Source of the DNA: Pirellulales bacterium
GTDB lineage: Bacteria > Planctomycetota > Planctomycetia > Pirellulales > JAEUIK01
Direction: 5' to 3'
Assembly (NCBI GenBank): GCA_019636335.1
Contig: JAHBXR010000002.1
Span: 1-64,000, forward strand
DNA length: 64,000 nt
This document shows positions 34,347 to 42,084 of this stretch, in pieces; positions within the stretch are counted from its first letter, which is position 1, and each line of letters starts with the position of its first letter. The notes beneath the pieces are model-generated. The model did not search any database. It was not told where the DNA came from and worked only from the letters and a program-made list of their open reading frames with translations. The translations under genes were made by a program, and so were the position numbers.

Positions 34347-35585
34347 CGGGGTGGCCAGTGCTTGTTCGAGATCGGCCAGCAGGTCGGCGGTATCTTCGAT
34401 GCCGCAGGCCAGGCGGATCATGTTGTCGGGAATACCGTACGTCTTGCGTTCCTCGGGCGTGCATTCGAAGTAGCTCATCACCAGCGGCTGCTCGACGAGC
34501 GACTCGGCGCCCCCCAGGCTCGGCCCGATGCGCGGGATGCGGAAGGCATCGACCACGCGGGCCGTCGCGCGCCAGTCGGCGTCTTTTACCAGGAAGGTGA
34601 CCAGACCGCCGAACCCACGCATGGAGCGCGCGGCGATCTCGTGATCGGTGTGCGACTCGAGACCGGGATAGTACACCTTTTCGATGCGAGGATGTTTTTC
34701 CAGATAGCGGGCGATGGCCATGCCATTGGCATTGTGGCGCTGGATACGCAGCTCGAAGGTCTTCAGGCCGCGCTCGAGCAGGTAGATGTTGTGGGGCGAA
34801 TTGAGCGTGCCCATGATGCCGCGCAGCTTGCGGACCGGTTCGAGATCGTCGGTGCGGCCGACGAGCACGCCGGCCAAGAGATCGTTGTGGCCGCCGAGGT
34901 ACTTCGTGGCCGAGTGGAGCACGTAGTCGACCCCCGCGGCGATCGGTTGCAGGTTGTACGGCGTGGCCAGCGTGGCATCGATCAACGTTTCGATCTCGTG
35001 GCGACGGCCGATTTCGACGAAGCGATCAAGATCCACGACGCTCAAATGCGGATTCGTGGGAGACTCGCTAATCAGCAGCTTCGTGCGCGGCGTGATGGCG
35101 GCTTCCATCGCGGCGTAGTCGCAGGCGGGTACCTGCTTCGTCACGACGCCGTAACGGCCCAGGTGCTTCACGCAGAACTCGCGGCTGCGGTGATAACACT
35201 GGTCGAAGAGGAGGATCTCGTCGCCGGAGTTGAGCTTGGCCAGGAGGAACGTGGCCAGGGCGCTCATGCCGGTGGTAAAGAGCAAGCCAGCCTCGGCCCC
35301 TTCGAGGGCGGCCAACTTGCGCTCGACGACCTTTTCGCCCGGGTTGCCGTAGCGGCCGTACTCTTCGCGCTGCTGCTTCTGCTCGATGAAGTCGATCACC
35401 GACTGGCTATCGCGGAAGGTGTACGTCGCCGTACAGAAGATCGGATCGGTGATCGAGTCGCCGAGCTTCTGCCGGGCTTCGCCGGCATGCACGGCCAGGG
35501 TCGAGCTGCCGACGGCCGGGGGGAGGGCGCCCGCCGTCTGATCGGCAGGGCGCGGGTTGGCGGCGTTCGAGTTCTTATCGCTCAT
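34344..35585 (-). CDS. Second trans-sulfuration PLP enzyme (cystathionine gamma-synthase type)
   Basis: The 413-residue protein has a 20-residue polar lead, then STLAVHAGEARQKLGDS, Tyr in YGRYGNPGEK, TTGMSALATF, and Lys228 in HSATKYLGGHND; its C-terminus has SLGGAESLVEQPLVMSYFE. It is clearly a paralog of the gene at 32965 but diverged (FIEQKQQREEYGRYGNPGEKV is distinctive of the planctomycete MetB-like type). The start ATG 35585 is chosen over ATG 35597. A strong terminator hairpin lies in its 5' leader, pointing to attenuation of expression. Confidence 0.92.
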   Translation of the reverse strand: MSDKNSNAANPRPADQTAGALPPAVGSSTLAVHAGEARQKLGDSITDPIFCTATYTFRDSQSVIDFIEQKQQREEYGRYGNPGEKVVERKLAALEGAEAGLLFTTGMSALATFLLAKLNSGDEILLFDQCYHRSREFCVKHLGRYGVVTKQVPACDYAAMEAAITPRTKLLISESPTNPHLSVVDLDRFVEIGRRHEIETLIDATLATPYNLQPIAAGVDYVLHSATKYLGGHNDLLAGVLVGRTDDLEPVRKLRGIMGTLNSPHNIYLLERGLKTFELRIQRHNANGMAIARYLEKHPRIEKVYYPGLESHTDHEIAARSMRGFGGLVTFLVKDADWRATARVVDAFRIPRIGPSLGGAESLVEQPLVMSYFECTPEERKTYGIPDNMIRLACGIEDTADLLADLEQALATP

Positions 35586-35642
35586 GGCGGTTCCCATGTC
35601 GCTTTGCTCCGCAAAGAGTGGTGTGGGAATCGCGCCCGCGCG

Positions 35643-35682
35643 AAAAAAAAGCCGCACAGGCGCTGTGGCGCACGTGCGGCTT
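35643..35682 (-). terminator. Intrinsic terminator in the leader of the PLP gene (attenuator candidate)
   Basis: Read on the minus strand, AAGCCGCAC (35682-35674) pairs with GTGCGGCTT (35657-35649) around a 16-base loop that has its own GCGC stem, and is followed directly by eight Ts (35650-35643). This is a textbook rho-independent terminator. It ends 58 bases before the ATG at 35585 and no minus-strand gene lies just upstream, so it most likely governs this gene. Confidence 0.75.
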
Positions 35683-36023
35683 CTCTTTGGGCTAGTGGTT
35701 GGACCGCTGGTTCGGGCTTGGCCGATCCGACGCGGTGGCACTTTAGCAGAGGAAGGCTGCAAGCGGCCGCAAATCCCAGTCTCAGCATCTTAATGCCCCA
35801 GGACACCCGCCGCAAGAGACTGTTCGGAGACCAGGAGTGGGCAGTGGGCGAATGACAAATCGTTGCGCGTCTTCGCACTTCAACCCCGAGTAGACGTTGG
35901 TGACCATCGGCAAGAAAGCGCATGTCACTGCCTGCTGGATTCTGCCGTAAAGGCGTGGCAGAATGGAGCCTGTGCCTGTTGGACCGTGGGTTTCGCGGTC
36001 GGCGGCGCGGGGAGCCCTGCCCA

Positions 36024-37328
36024 ATGCGGCCGCTCAACGAACTTCATCGCCTTGGTCGTGTGCCAGTCTGGCTGGCATCGTGGGTGGTCGTTCTTAGTGG
36101 AACTCCGGCCTTCCTCTCGGCCGCCCCCCCGCAGTCGGGCGCCGTGCCACGTCCGCCGGTAAAGGTGCGGGCGTTGCGTCCGTCGGTGCCGGAGACGCCG
36201 GCTGCCAAGGCCGCTCAGGGACAGCGCCGCGAGCTGCGTCCCGAGGAACTTGTGGCCCTCTTGGGGCACGACTCGTTCGATATCCGGCAGCGGGCGTCGG
36301 CGGCCCTTTCAAAGCTGGGTTCCGCGGCCAAGCCCGCCTTGCTGGCGGGCCTCGAGAGCGATGACGCCGAGGTGCGAAGCCGCTGCCGGCGGGTGCTGGC
36401 GGTCGTGCTCGAGGTCGACCATCGCGAGCAGCTCGAGGCGTTTGCCGCCGATCGCGAGGGCAAGTTGAAGGTCGACCTGCCCGGCTGGCAGCGTTTCAAG
36501 CAATTGGCCGGCGAGGATCGTGGCGCCCGGTCTCTCTTTGCCGAGATGCACCGTTACGAGCCCTATCTGCTCGAGGCGGTAGACGATAGCTCCGGGGCCG
36601 CGCAGGAAATGTTCCTCGCGCGGTGCGAGCAGATTCAGCGTGGCATGATCGATCCCGATCCGCGCGTTCGGCAGCAAGCGACGCTGGGGACGGTGGCGGC
36701 ACTCTACTTCGCTGCCTCGAATCCGAGCTTGCCCGTTTCGGACGAGGTCATCTCCTACTTGCACAACTTCAGTTACCAGCCGAGCTTTCAGCAGGCAATG
36801 CAGCAGTCGGCCAAGCGCAACGACGCCTACGCTCTGCGCCAAGTGGTGGGGGCGTGGGTCTCGCGCGAGGGGACGGCGTCGAGCTATCAGAACTACATGC
36901 TCGCGCTGCGCTACGATCTCGAGGAAGCATTGCCGCCGGCCCTGGCCGCGCTCGAACAAACCGAAGCGTCGTCGCCGGTCGTGCAATACGCGCTACTGGT
37001 AACGGGACGTTTCGGCGATACGAGCCACCTGCCGATCATCGAAGCGCATCTCGACGACACGCAGATCTGCGGCGTGCTGCAGGATGGCAAGGGGCAGTTC
37101 CCTATGGAGCTGCGCGATCTGGCCTTGGCCGTGGCGGTCCACCTGGCGGCGCAAGATCACGCCGAGTTCGGCTTCTCGTCCGTGCGGCGGAATCATCAGA
37201 TGCTCTTCGTGTTGAACACGGTGGGCTTCCACAGCGCGGCCGATCGCGACGCGGCGCTGGCCAAATGGCGCGCTTGGCGCCAATCGCATCGCGGCGAAAC
37301 GCCCATATCCACCTCTTCCGCGCGGTGA
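36024..37328 (+). CDS. Exported HEAT-like repeat protein
   Basis: The 434-residue protein has a signal-type segment (VPVWLASWVVVLSGTPAFLSAAP), a Pro-rich linker, then a helical repeat with HEAT signature (LVALLGHDSFDIRQRASAALSKLG, AKPALLAGLESDDAEVRSRCRRVL) in residues 70-150 and further helices to the end. There is no catalytic motif. ATG 36024 with GGGGAG upstream is preferred over the earlier in-frame ATG at 35922. Similar exported HEAT proteins are common in planctomycetes; the role is unknown. Confidence 0.75.
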   Translation: MRPLNELHRLGRVPVWLASWVVVLSGTPAFLSAAPPQSGAVPRPPVKVRALRPSVPETPAAKAAQGQRRELRPEELVALLGHDSFDIRQRASAALSKLGSAAKPALLAGLESDDAEVRSRCRRVLAVVLEVDHREQLEAFAADREGKLKVDLPGWQRFKQLAGEDRGARSLFAEMHRYEPYLLEAVDDSSGAAQEMFLARCEQIQRGMIDPDPRVRQQATLGTVAALYFAASNPSLPVSDEVISYLHNFSYQPSFQQAMQQSAKRNDAYALRQVVGAWVSREGTASSYQNYMLALRYDLEEALPPALAALEQTEASSPVVQYALLVTGRFGDTSHLPIIEAHLDDTQICGVLQDGKGQFPMELRDLALAVAVHLAAQDHAEFGFSSVRRNHQMLFVLNTVGFHSAADRDAALAKWRAWRQSHRGETPISTSSAR

Positions 37329-37500
37329 AATCGCGTTGCCGGCCGGCAACGCGCATCGGAGGCGGAATTCTCCGGGATGGGAACTCCTACGGTGCCTGCA
37401 CGCGCGGTTGCAGTGTACGCCGCGTACGCCAGAAAGAGAATCGCAAGCCAAAAGGCATGGGGAGGCCTGCGACCTGCGCCAACCTCGGCGCATAAAATAA

Positions 37501-37550
37501 GCCCTGGGAGGGGCGAGGGAAGCAGGGGAAAAGAGGTGCCCTCCCAGGGC
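37501..37550. repeat. Perfect 12-base inverted repeat (GCCCTGGGAGGG)
   Basis: GCCCTGGGAGGG at 37501-37512 and CCCTCCCAGGGC at 37539-37550 enclose a 26-base purine-rich loop. No T-run follows. The 369-base spacer 37329-37697 holds this hairpin and no supported gene. Confidence 0.7.
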
Positions 37551-37697
37551 TGCGCTCGTCGTGGGGGGAAGACGGGCGAAAATCGAGTTGTGACTTCTTC
37601 TGCTTGGTGAGTCGCACTCCTCAGCTTGAGTCAGCGGCCGCGTCGCTACAGGTCAGACACACGCGGCATGGTTTGGTTCGCAGGGGCGAGCGGGATA

Positions 37698-37943
37698 TCA
37701 AGCGACATCGACCGCATCGACCATTCGCACGACGCCGTCGACTCGTCGGCAGCAATCGTGGCTCAGTTGTTTCTCGTAGAAGGAGCGGACCTGGCCTCGC
37801 AGCGTCACGATGCCATCGCGGGCTTGCACCTGCAGACGACGCAACGAGTGACAGTGACGTTCGGCCAACAACTGCGTGATCTGACGTTCGAGATCACGAT
37901 CGCGATCGGCCGCACTCACTCGTAGTTCTCCGCTCGACACCAT
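37698..37943 (-). CDS. Small BON-domain protein
   Basis: The 81-residue protein has LERQITQLLAERHCHSLRRLQVQARDGIVTLRGQV, then SFYEKQLSHDCCRRVDGVVRMVDAV: one BON domain (alpha-beta-beta-alpha-beta) as in OsmY, but without a signal peptide. GAGGAG 6 bases upstream supports ATG 37943. BON domains bind phospholipid or other polymers. It stands alone between unrelated genes. Confidence 0.82.
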   Translation of the reverse strand: MVSSGELRVSAADRDRDLERQITQLLAERHCHSLRRLQVQARDGIVTLRGQVRSFYEKQLSHDCCRRVDGVVRMVDAVDVA

Positions 37944-38501
37944 CGCTTACTCCTCGCTCTCTTGAATTTCACCAGCGGACGTTCGATCACGATCCGCATC
38001 TACCCACTTGTTGTTTCCGCGTAATTCGGATGACCGCCTTGTGCCTTCAAGTTGCGAGTGGTTTCATCCTTCTTCGGGAGCAGTTATTAGCAAGCGGCGT
38101 GCCAAAGCATACCGGGCATTCTTGAGGGAATGTCTTCCTCCACGGGAAGCAAACGATGTAACTCGCGTACCAATAACGCATTGCAGAAGGCAATAAATTC
38201 TGGAACACCGCTGGGGTGCTTCGGCAGTACCCGAAGCGCATGCACAAGCCCGATGCACGACGCTGCCACTGTGTCGCGCAGTGAATTGCCGCGAATTCGG
38301 CGAAAGTCGCGCATGACGCTTAAGGGGCAGGCACGTTTGGTGGGCTCCCCTGAACCATCGGTGCGCAAGCAAGTCCTCCAGCAGATTTGCTCATCTGCCG
38401 TGGATGTTCCTGTGCGCCGAGACGGAAATGGCCCCAGGGGCGCCGTCGACGGTGTTCCGATGGGTGGATTCCCGGCCGAGCGACGCCTATGATCGCTCGC
38501 C
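37944..38501. other. 558-base spacer, lower GC, gene content uncertain
   Basis: Apart from a doubtful minus-strand frame at 38087-38314, I see no supported gene or repeat here. Composition is more AT-rich than the neighbours, which may mean decay of a former gene. Confidence 0.45.
38087..38314 (-). CDS. Doubtful small ORF
   Basis: A 75-residue frame, MRDFRRIRGNS then VAASCIGLVHALRVLPKH and FIAFCNALLVRELHRLLP. The helical, protein-like middle is the only argument for it; the ribosome site is weak and no family is recognised. It could be a remnant. Confidence 0.25.
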   Translation of the reverse strand: MRDFRRIRGNSLRDTVAASCIGLVHALRVLPKHPSGVPEFIAFCNALLVRELHRLLPVEEDIPSRMPGMLWHAAC

Positions 38502-39689
38502 ATGTCGACGAACAAGCCCCTTCAATATGACTTTACCACGCCGGCTGGCATCCATTTTGGTTGGGGACGCCGGACGGAGGTCGGCAAGTTGGCCCGGCCG
38601 CTTGGACGCCGGGCGATGATCGTGGCCGGGTCGCGGACGCTCGAATCGTCGGGCGCCCTGGATGAAGTGGGGAATGCGCTGCGAACGGCGGGCATGGCGG
38701 TCGAGCGGCTGGCGAACATCTCGCACGAGCCCGAGGTGGGGGACGTGGATGCGGCGGTCGAGTTGGCTCGGCAGCTTGCGCCGGCCGACGGCGATTTCGT
38801 CGTGGCGATTGGTGGGGGATCGGCGCTCGATCTGGCCAAGGGGGTCGCGGCCCTGGCCACAAATCGTGGCGGTGATTCGGTGAAGGATTATCTCGAAGGG
38901 GTGGGGCGCGGCCTGACGCTCGACGCAGAGCCTCTGCCGATCCTCGCCATGCCGACCACGGGGGGCACCGGCAGCGAGGCGACGCGCAATGCCGTGATCT
39001 CTTCGTACGATCCGCCGTTCAAGAAGAGCCTGCGCGACGCGCGGCTCGTGCCGCAGGTCGTGCTGGTCGATCCCGAACTGGCCGTGTCGCTGCCCGCCGC
39101 GGTGACAGCTCATGCGGGGCTCGATGCCATTACGCAACTGATCGAAAGCTACGTCTCGCGCCGCGCGCAGCCACTGCCCCAGGCGCTCGCACTCGAAGGA
39201 CTTGCTCGGGCGGTCCCGGCGATTGTCACCGCCGTCGAGCAGGGGCACAATCGCCCCGCGCGAGAAGCGCTGGCGCATGCGGCGCTTCTCTCGGGCATGG
39301 CCTTGGCGAACTCGGGACTCGGCCTGGCTCACGGCGTTGCCGCTGCGCTGGGGGTCCATGCCCGCGTGCCGCATGGACTGGCGTGTGCCGTGATGCTGCC
39401 GGTGGCGATGCGCGCCAACCGTGATGTCTGCCAGCAGGCCTTCGCACAACTGGCGCCGGCGCTGTGTGGGCACAACTTCACTGACGATGCGCAAGCGGCC
39501 GATGCCGCGGTGACCGTCGTCGAACAGTTGTGCCGGCGACTGGCGATTCCCACGCGGCTGTCGGCATTGGGCGTGCGGCAGGATCAGATCGCCGGGCTCG
39601 TGCGCGACTCGCGCGGCAACAGCATGAGCGGCAACCCACGCGACATCGGCGATGAGGAACTGGCTTCTCTGCTGAGCGAAATGCTTTAA
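38502..39689 (+). CDS. Iron-containing alcohol dehydrogenase
   Basis: The 395-residue group III alcohol dehydrogenase has nucleotide-binding GGGSALDLAKG near residue 105, PTTGGTGSEATRNAVIS near 150, and the metal-ligand motifs AHAGLDAITQLIES and GLAHGVAAALGVHARVPHGLA that supply the Asp and His ligands. It oxidises an alcohol or reduces an aldehyde with NAD(P); the substrate is unknown. The start is ATG 38502. It is transcribed alone, with a sugar isomerase-like gene 198 bases downstream. Confidence 0.95.
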   Translation: MSTNKPLQYDFTTPAGIHFGWGRRTEVGKLARPLGRRAMIVAGSRTLESSGALDEVGNALRTAGMAVERLANISHEPEVGDVDAAVELARQLAPADGDFVVAIGGGSALDLAKGVAALATNRGGDSVKDYLEGVGRGLTLDAEPLPILAMPTTGGTGSEATRNAVISSYDPPFKKSLRDARLVPQVVLVDPELAVSLPAAVTAHAGLDAITQLIESYVSRRAQPLPQALALEGLARAVPAIVTAVEQGHNRPAREALAHAALLSGMALANSGLGLAHGVAAALGVHARVPHGLACAVMLPVAMRANRDVCQQAFAQLAPALCGHNFTDDAQAADAAVTVVEQLCRRLAIPTRLSALGVRQDQIAGLVRDSRGNSMSGNPRDIGDEELASLLSEML

Positions 39690-39887
39690 TCGCTCACGCA
39701 GGCGTGGAGGGGGGAGCGAGATGGATGGGAGGAATGCGTTCGATCCCTCCGCGGCTTCGCGTGAGCCTTTGCCGCTCTAAGCAGCCTGTTTGAACCGCCG
39801 CGGGGCAAGGTGTAGCATGAGCCGACGCTGCCGAGCGCGGCACGGAGGGGCCGCCGGGATGGGCGAAACCGAAACAAGGAGACGCGT

Positions 39888-40730
39888 GTGGAAAAGTGGC
39901 CGATCGGAGTTTTTGCCAGCATCGACGCCGGATTGGGTGTGCAGCTCGACGTGGCCAAGGAGTTGGGCGTGCCGACCATTCAGTTGCACGCCCCTAGCCG
40001 CGCCCAGCGTACGCCGGAGCACGCCAAGGCGTTTCTCGAACGGCTGAGCGCGCTCGGCATTCGCCTGACGGCGGTCTTCGGCGGCTTCGAGGGAGAGAGC
40101 TACGCCGATATCCCCACCGTGGTGCGCACCGTGGGGCTGGTGCCGCGCGAGACGCGCGCCGCGCGGCTGGCCGAGATGAAAGAGATCGCCGACTTTGTCA
40201 GGCTGCTCGACGTGAAGATCGTCGCGCTGCACCTGGGTTTCGTGCCGCACGACAAGTCCGATCCGCTGTACGGCGAGATTCTCACGGTCACGCGCGACCT
40301 GTGCGATCACTGTCAGAAGAACGGCCAGGCGCTGCACCTCGAAACCGGCCAGGAGACGGCCGACGCGCTCGTGCAGTTCATCGGTGATGTGGCCCGCGAT
40401 AATCTCTATGTCAATTTCGATCCGGCGAACATGATCCTCTACGGCTCGGGCGAGCCGATCGAGGCGTTGGAGAAGGTCGGTCGCTACGTGCGCAGCGTCC
40501 ACTGCAAGGATGCCCGTTGGGCGGCTCGTCCTGGCGAAGAATGGGGTACCGAAACCGAGTTGGGAGCCGGGGAGGTGGGCATGGAGAACTACCTGCGCAC
40601 GCTCGACAAGGTCGGCTATCACGGCCCGCTCACCATCGAACGCGAGATCCCGCGCGAGCCCGAGCGTCAGAAGGCCGAGATCGGCCACGCCGTGCGTTTG
40701 CTCACGGAGTTGAAGGCGAAGATCGGCTGA
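39888..40730 (+). CDS. Sugar phosphate isomerase/epimerase (xylose isomerase-like TIM barrel)
   Basis: The 280-residue AP-endonuclease-2 family barrel has VPTIQLHAPSRAQ, VALHLGFVPH, LHLETGQET (Glu ligand), VNFDPANMILYG, VHCKDARW and LTIEREIP, the metal-binding positions of the family. The start is GTG 39888 with AAGGAG 6 bases upstream. Such proteins isomerise or dehydrate sugars; the exact substrate is unknown. It is convergent with none of its neighbours and may be monocistronic. Confidence 0.92.
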   Translation: MEKWPIGVFASIDAGLGVQLDVAKELGVPTIQLHAPSRAQRTPEHAKAFLERLSALGIRLTAVFGGFEGESYADIPTVVRTVGLVPRETRAARLAEMKEIADFVRLLDVKIVALHLGFVPHDKSDPLYGEILTVTRDLCDHCQKNGQALHLETGQETADALVQFIGDVARDNLYVNFDPANMILYGSGEPIEALEKVGRYVRSVHCKDARWAARPGEEWGTETELGAGEVGMENYLRTLDKVGYHGPLTIEREIPREPERQKAEIGHAVRLLTELKAKIG

Positions 40731-40748
40731 ATTTCAGCGAAAGGGATT

Positions 40749-40866
40749 CATCCACAGATTACGCAGATTACGCAGATTTGATTGCTCTGTTCTTTGAGTC
40801 GATTGCCCGAGGAGACGAGGAATGGCGAGTGTCTTCAAATCTGCGAAATCTGTGTAATCTGGGGAT
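40749..40866. repeat. Family F inverted pair (CACAGATTACGCAGATTACG)
   Basis: The left arm at 40749-40780 contains CACAGATTACGCAGATTACG and the right arm at 40835-40866 contains AATCTGCGAAATCTGTGTAA, inverted to it. The pair fills the spacer between the isomerase and the PHA-granule-type gene. Its AT-rich base use differs sharply from the surroundings. Confidence 0.75.
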
Positions 40867-40926
40867 AGACATGATCGACCGAGCGGGGCCGGGAAATCGA
40901 ACTGACACGAGAACGGAGTACGTATC

Positions 40927-41232
40927 ATGCCCAGCCTGAATCTTTCGGTCGCGCATTCGTTGTCGCAGGAGGAAGCCCGCGAGCGATTGCAGCGCTTTCT
41001 CGAGATGGTGAAGTCGCAGTACGGCGATCACGTCAACAATCTCGAAGAGGAGTGGAACGACGAATTCGTCCGCTTCGCCTTCAGCGCGATGGGTTTTTCG
41101 ACCAGCGGCAAGATGACGATCTCGCACGAGGAAGTGGTGGTCGACAGCAAGATCCCGCTAGCGGCCATGATGTTTCGCGGCAAGATCGAGTCGACGATCC
41201 GCGAGCAACTTACCCGCGTGCTGCGGAGCTGA
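40927..41232 (+). CDS. Polyhydroxyalkanoic-acid-system family protein
   Basis: The 101-residue protein MPSLNLSVAHSLSQEEARERLQ..., with FAFSAMGFSTSGKMTISHEEVVVD and LAAMMFRGKIESTIREQL, matches the small PHA-granule region protein family (PF09650 type). These are usually near fatty-acid or PHA genes; here fatty-acid genes begin 0.85 kb downstream. The start is ATG 40927. The next gene starts 4 bases after its stop. Confidence 0.8.
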   Translation: MPSLNLSVAHSLSQEEARERLQRFLEMVKSQYGDHVNNLEEEWNDEFVRFAFSAMGFSTSGKMTISHEEVVVDSKIPLAAMMFRGKIESTIREQLTRVLRS

Positions 41233-41236
41233 GGCG

Positions 41237-41935
41237 ATGTACAGCACACTGCGCCGGTCCGATCGTTCGCTTGTACAATATGCGTGCGCCGCGCTGGTGC
41301 TCGTGTCCGTCGCAAACCTATCCTTCGCCGTACGGGCCGACGACGAGCCGACCGGTTGGACCAATTTGTTCAACGGTCGCGACCTCGAGGGCTGGCAGGT
41401 GGTGGGAGAGCCCGCCGATTGCTGGCAAGTCATCGACGGCGATCTCACGCCGGCCGAGGCCGGGGGCTGGCTGTCGACGACCCGCGAGTTCTCCGACTTC
41501 GAGCTGGAGTTGGAGTTCGTGCTGCCGCCTGGGGGGAACAGCGGCGTTTTCATCCGCGCTCCGCATGGGGGGCGCACCTCGCGTCTGGGGATGGAGATCC
41601 AACTGCTCGACGAGTTCGCGCCGGAGTATCGGGATCTCAAGCCCGTGCAGAACACCGGCGCGCTGTACGACATCGCAGGCCCCAAGCCCGGCGCGTTGAA
41701 GCCCGCGGGGGAGTGGCAGAAGATCTCCATCCGCGCGGTGGGCCGCCAACTCGTGGTGAAGCTAAACGACCAGGAAGTCCTCGACGTCGATCTCGACCGC
41801 TATCCCGAGCGCGAAGAAGAGCACCCGGGCCTCAAGCGGCCGACGGGCTACCTCGGCCTGCAAAACTACGGCGGCCGCAAGATGCGCTTCCGCAACATTC
41901 GCCTGCGTGAAGTAGATCAGGTACCCCGTACCTGA
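41237..41935 (+). CDS. DUF1080 (3-keto-disaccharide hydrolase-type) exported protein
   Basis: The 232-residue protein has a signal peptide (VLVSVANLSFAVRA) and the DUF1080 jelly-roll: GWTNLFNGRDLEGWQVVG, GGWLSTTREFSDFELELEF, GGNSGVFIRAP, MEIQLLDE, GEWQKISIRAVGRQLVVKLND and GYLGLQNYGGRKMRFRNIRLRE. The last residues VDQVPRT and the stop codon are encoded by the left half of a family B repeat, so the original C-terminus was replaced by a few residues. GAGG lies 3 bases before ATG 41237. Confidence 0.92.
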   Translation: MYSTLRRSDRSLVQYACAALVLVSVANLSFAVRADDEPTGWTNLFNGRDLEGWQVVGEPADCWQVIDGDLTPAEAGGWLSTTREFSDFELELEFVLPPGGNSGVFIRAPHGGRTSRLGMEIQLLDEFAPEYRDLKPVQNTGALYDIAGPKPGALKPAGEWQKISIRAVGRQLVVKLNDQEVLDVDLDRYPEREEEHPGLKRPTGYLGLQNYGGRKMRFRNIRLREVDQVPRT

Positions 41936-41989
41936 CACTTCTCGACGTAGCCAACTCGATCGATGGTCAGGTACGGCGTACCTGACCTA
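41913..41989. repeat. Family B element overlapping the end of the DUF1080 gene
   Basis: Left palindrome core CAGGTACCCCGTACCTG (41913-41937) and right core CAGGTACGGCGTACCTG (41965-41989) with spacer CTTCTCGACGTAGCCAACTC, almost identical to the spacer at 14963. The gene's stop codon (41933-41935) lies inside the left palindrome. Confidence 0.85.
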
Positions 41990-42084
41990 CAACGGACGGG
42001 CGCGAGTTGTTTGCTGGCCCTCTACCGGCCGCTACAATCAAGACGCCTTTTGTGGGCCGGTTCCTGGCCCGTGGCGGGGGAAGC

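Noticed and set aside
35586..35920. SAM-I riboswitch before the cystathionine-type gene
   Set aside because: The terminator is clear, but I could not find the conserved SAM-I core sequences; only a generic attenuator is claimed.
38087..38515. A 142-residue minus-strand frame as a real gene
   Set aside because: Only the inner 75 residues look protein-like, and the ribosome site is weak; kept as a low-confidence small ORF.
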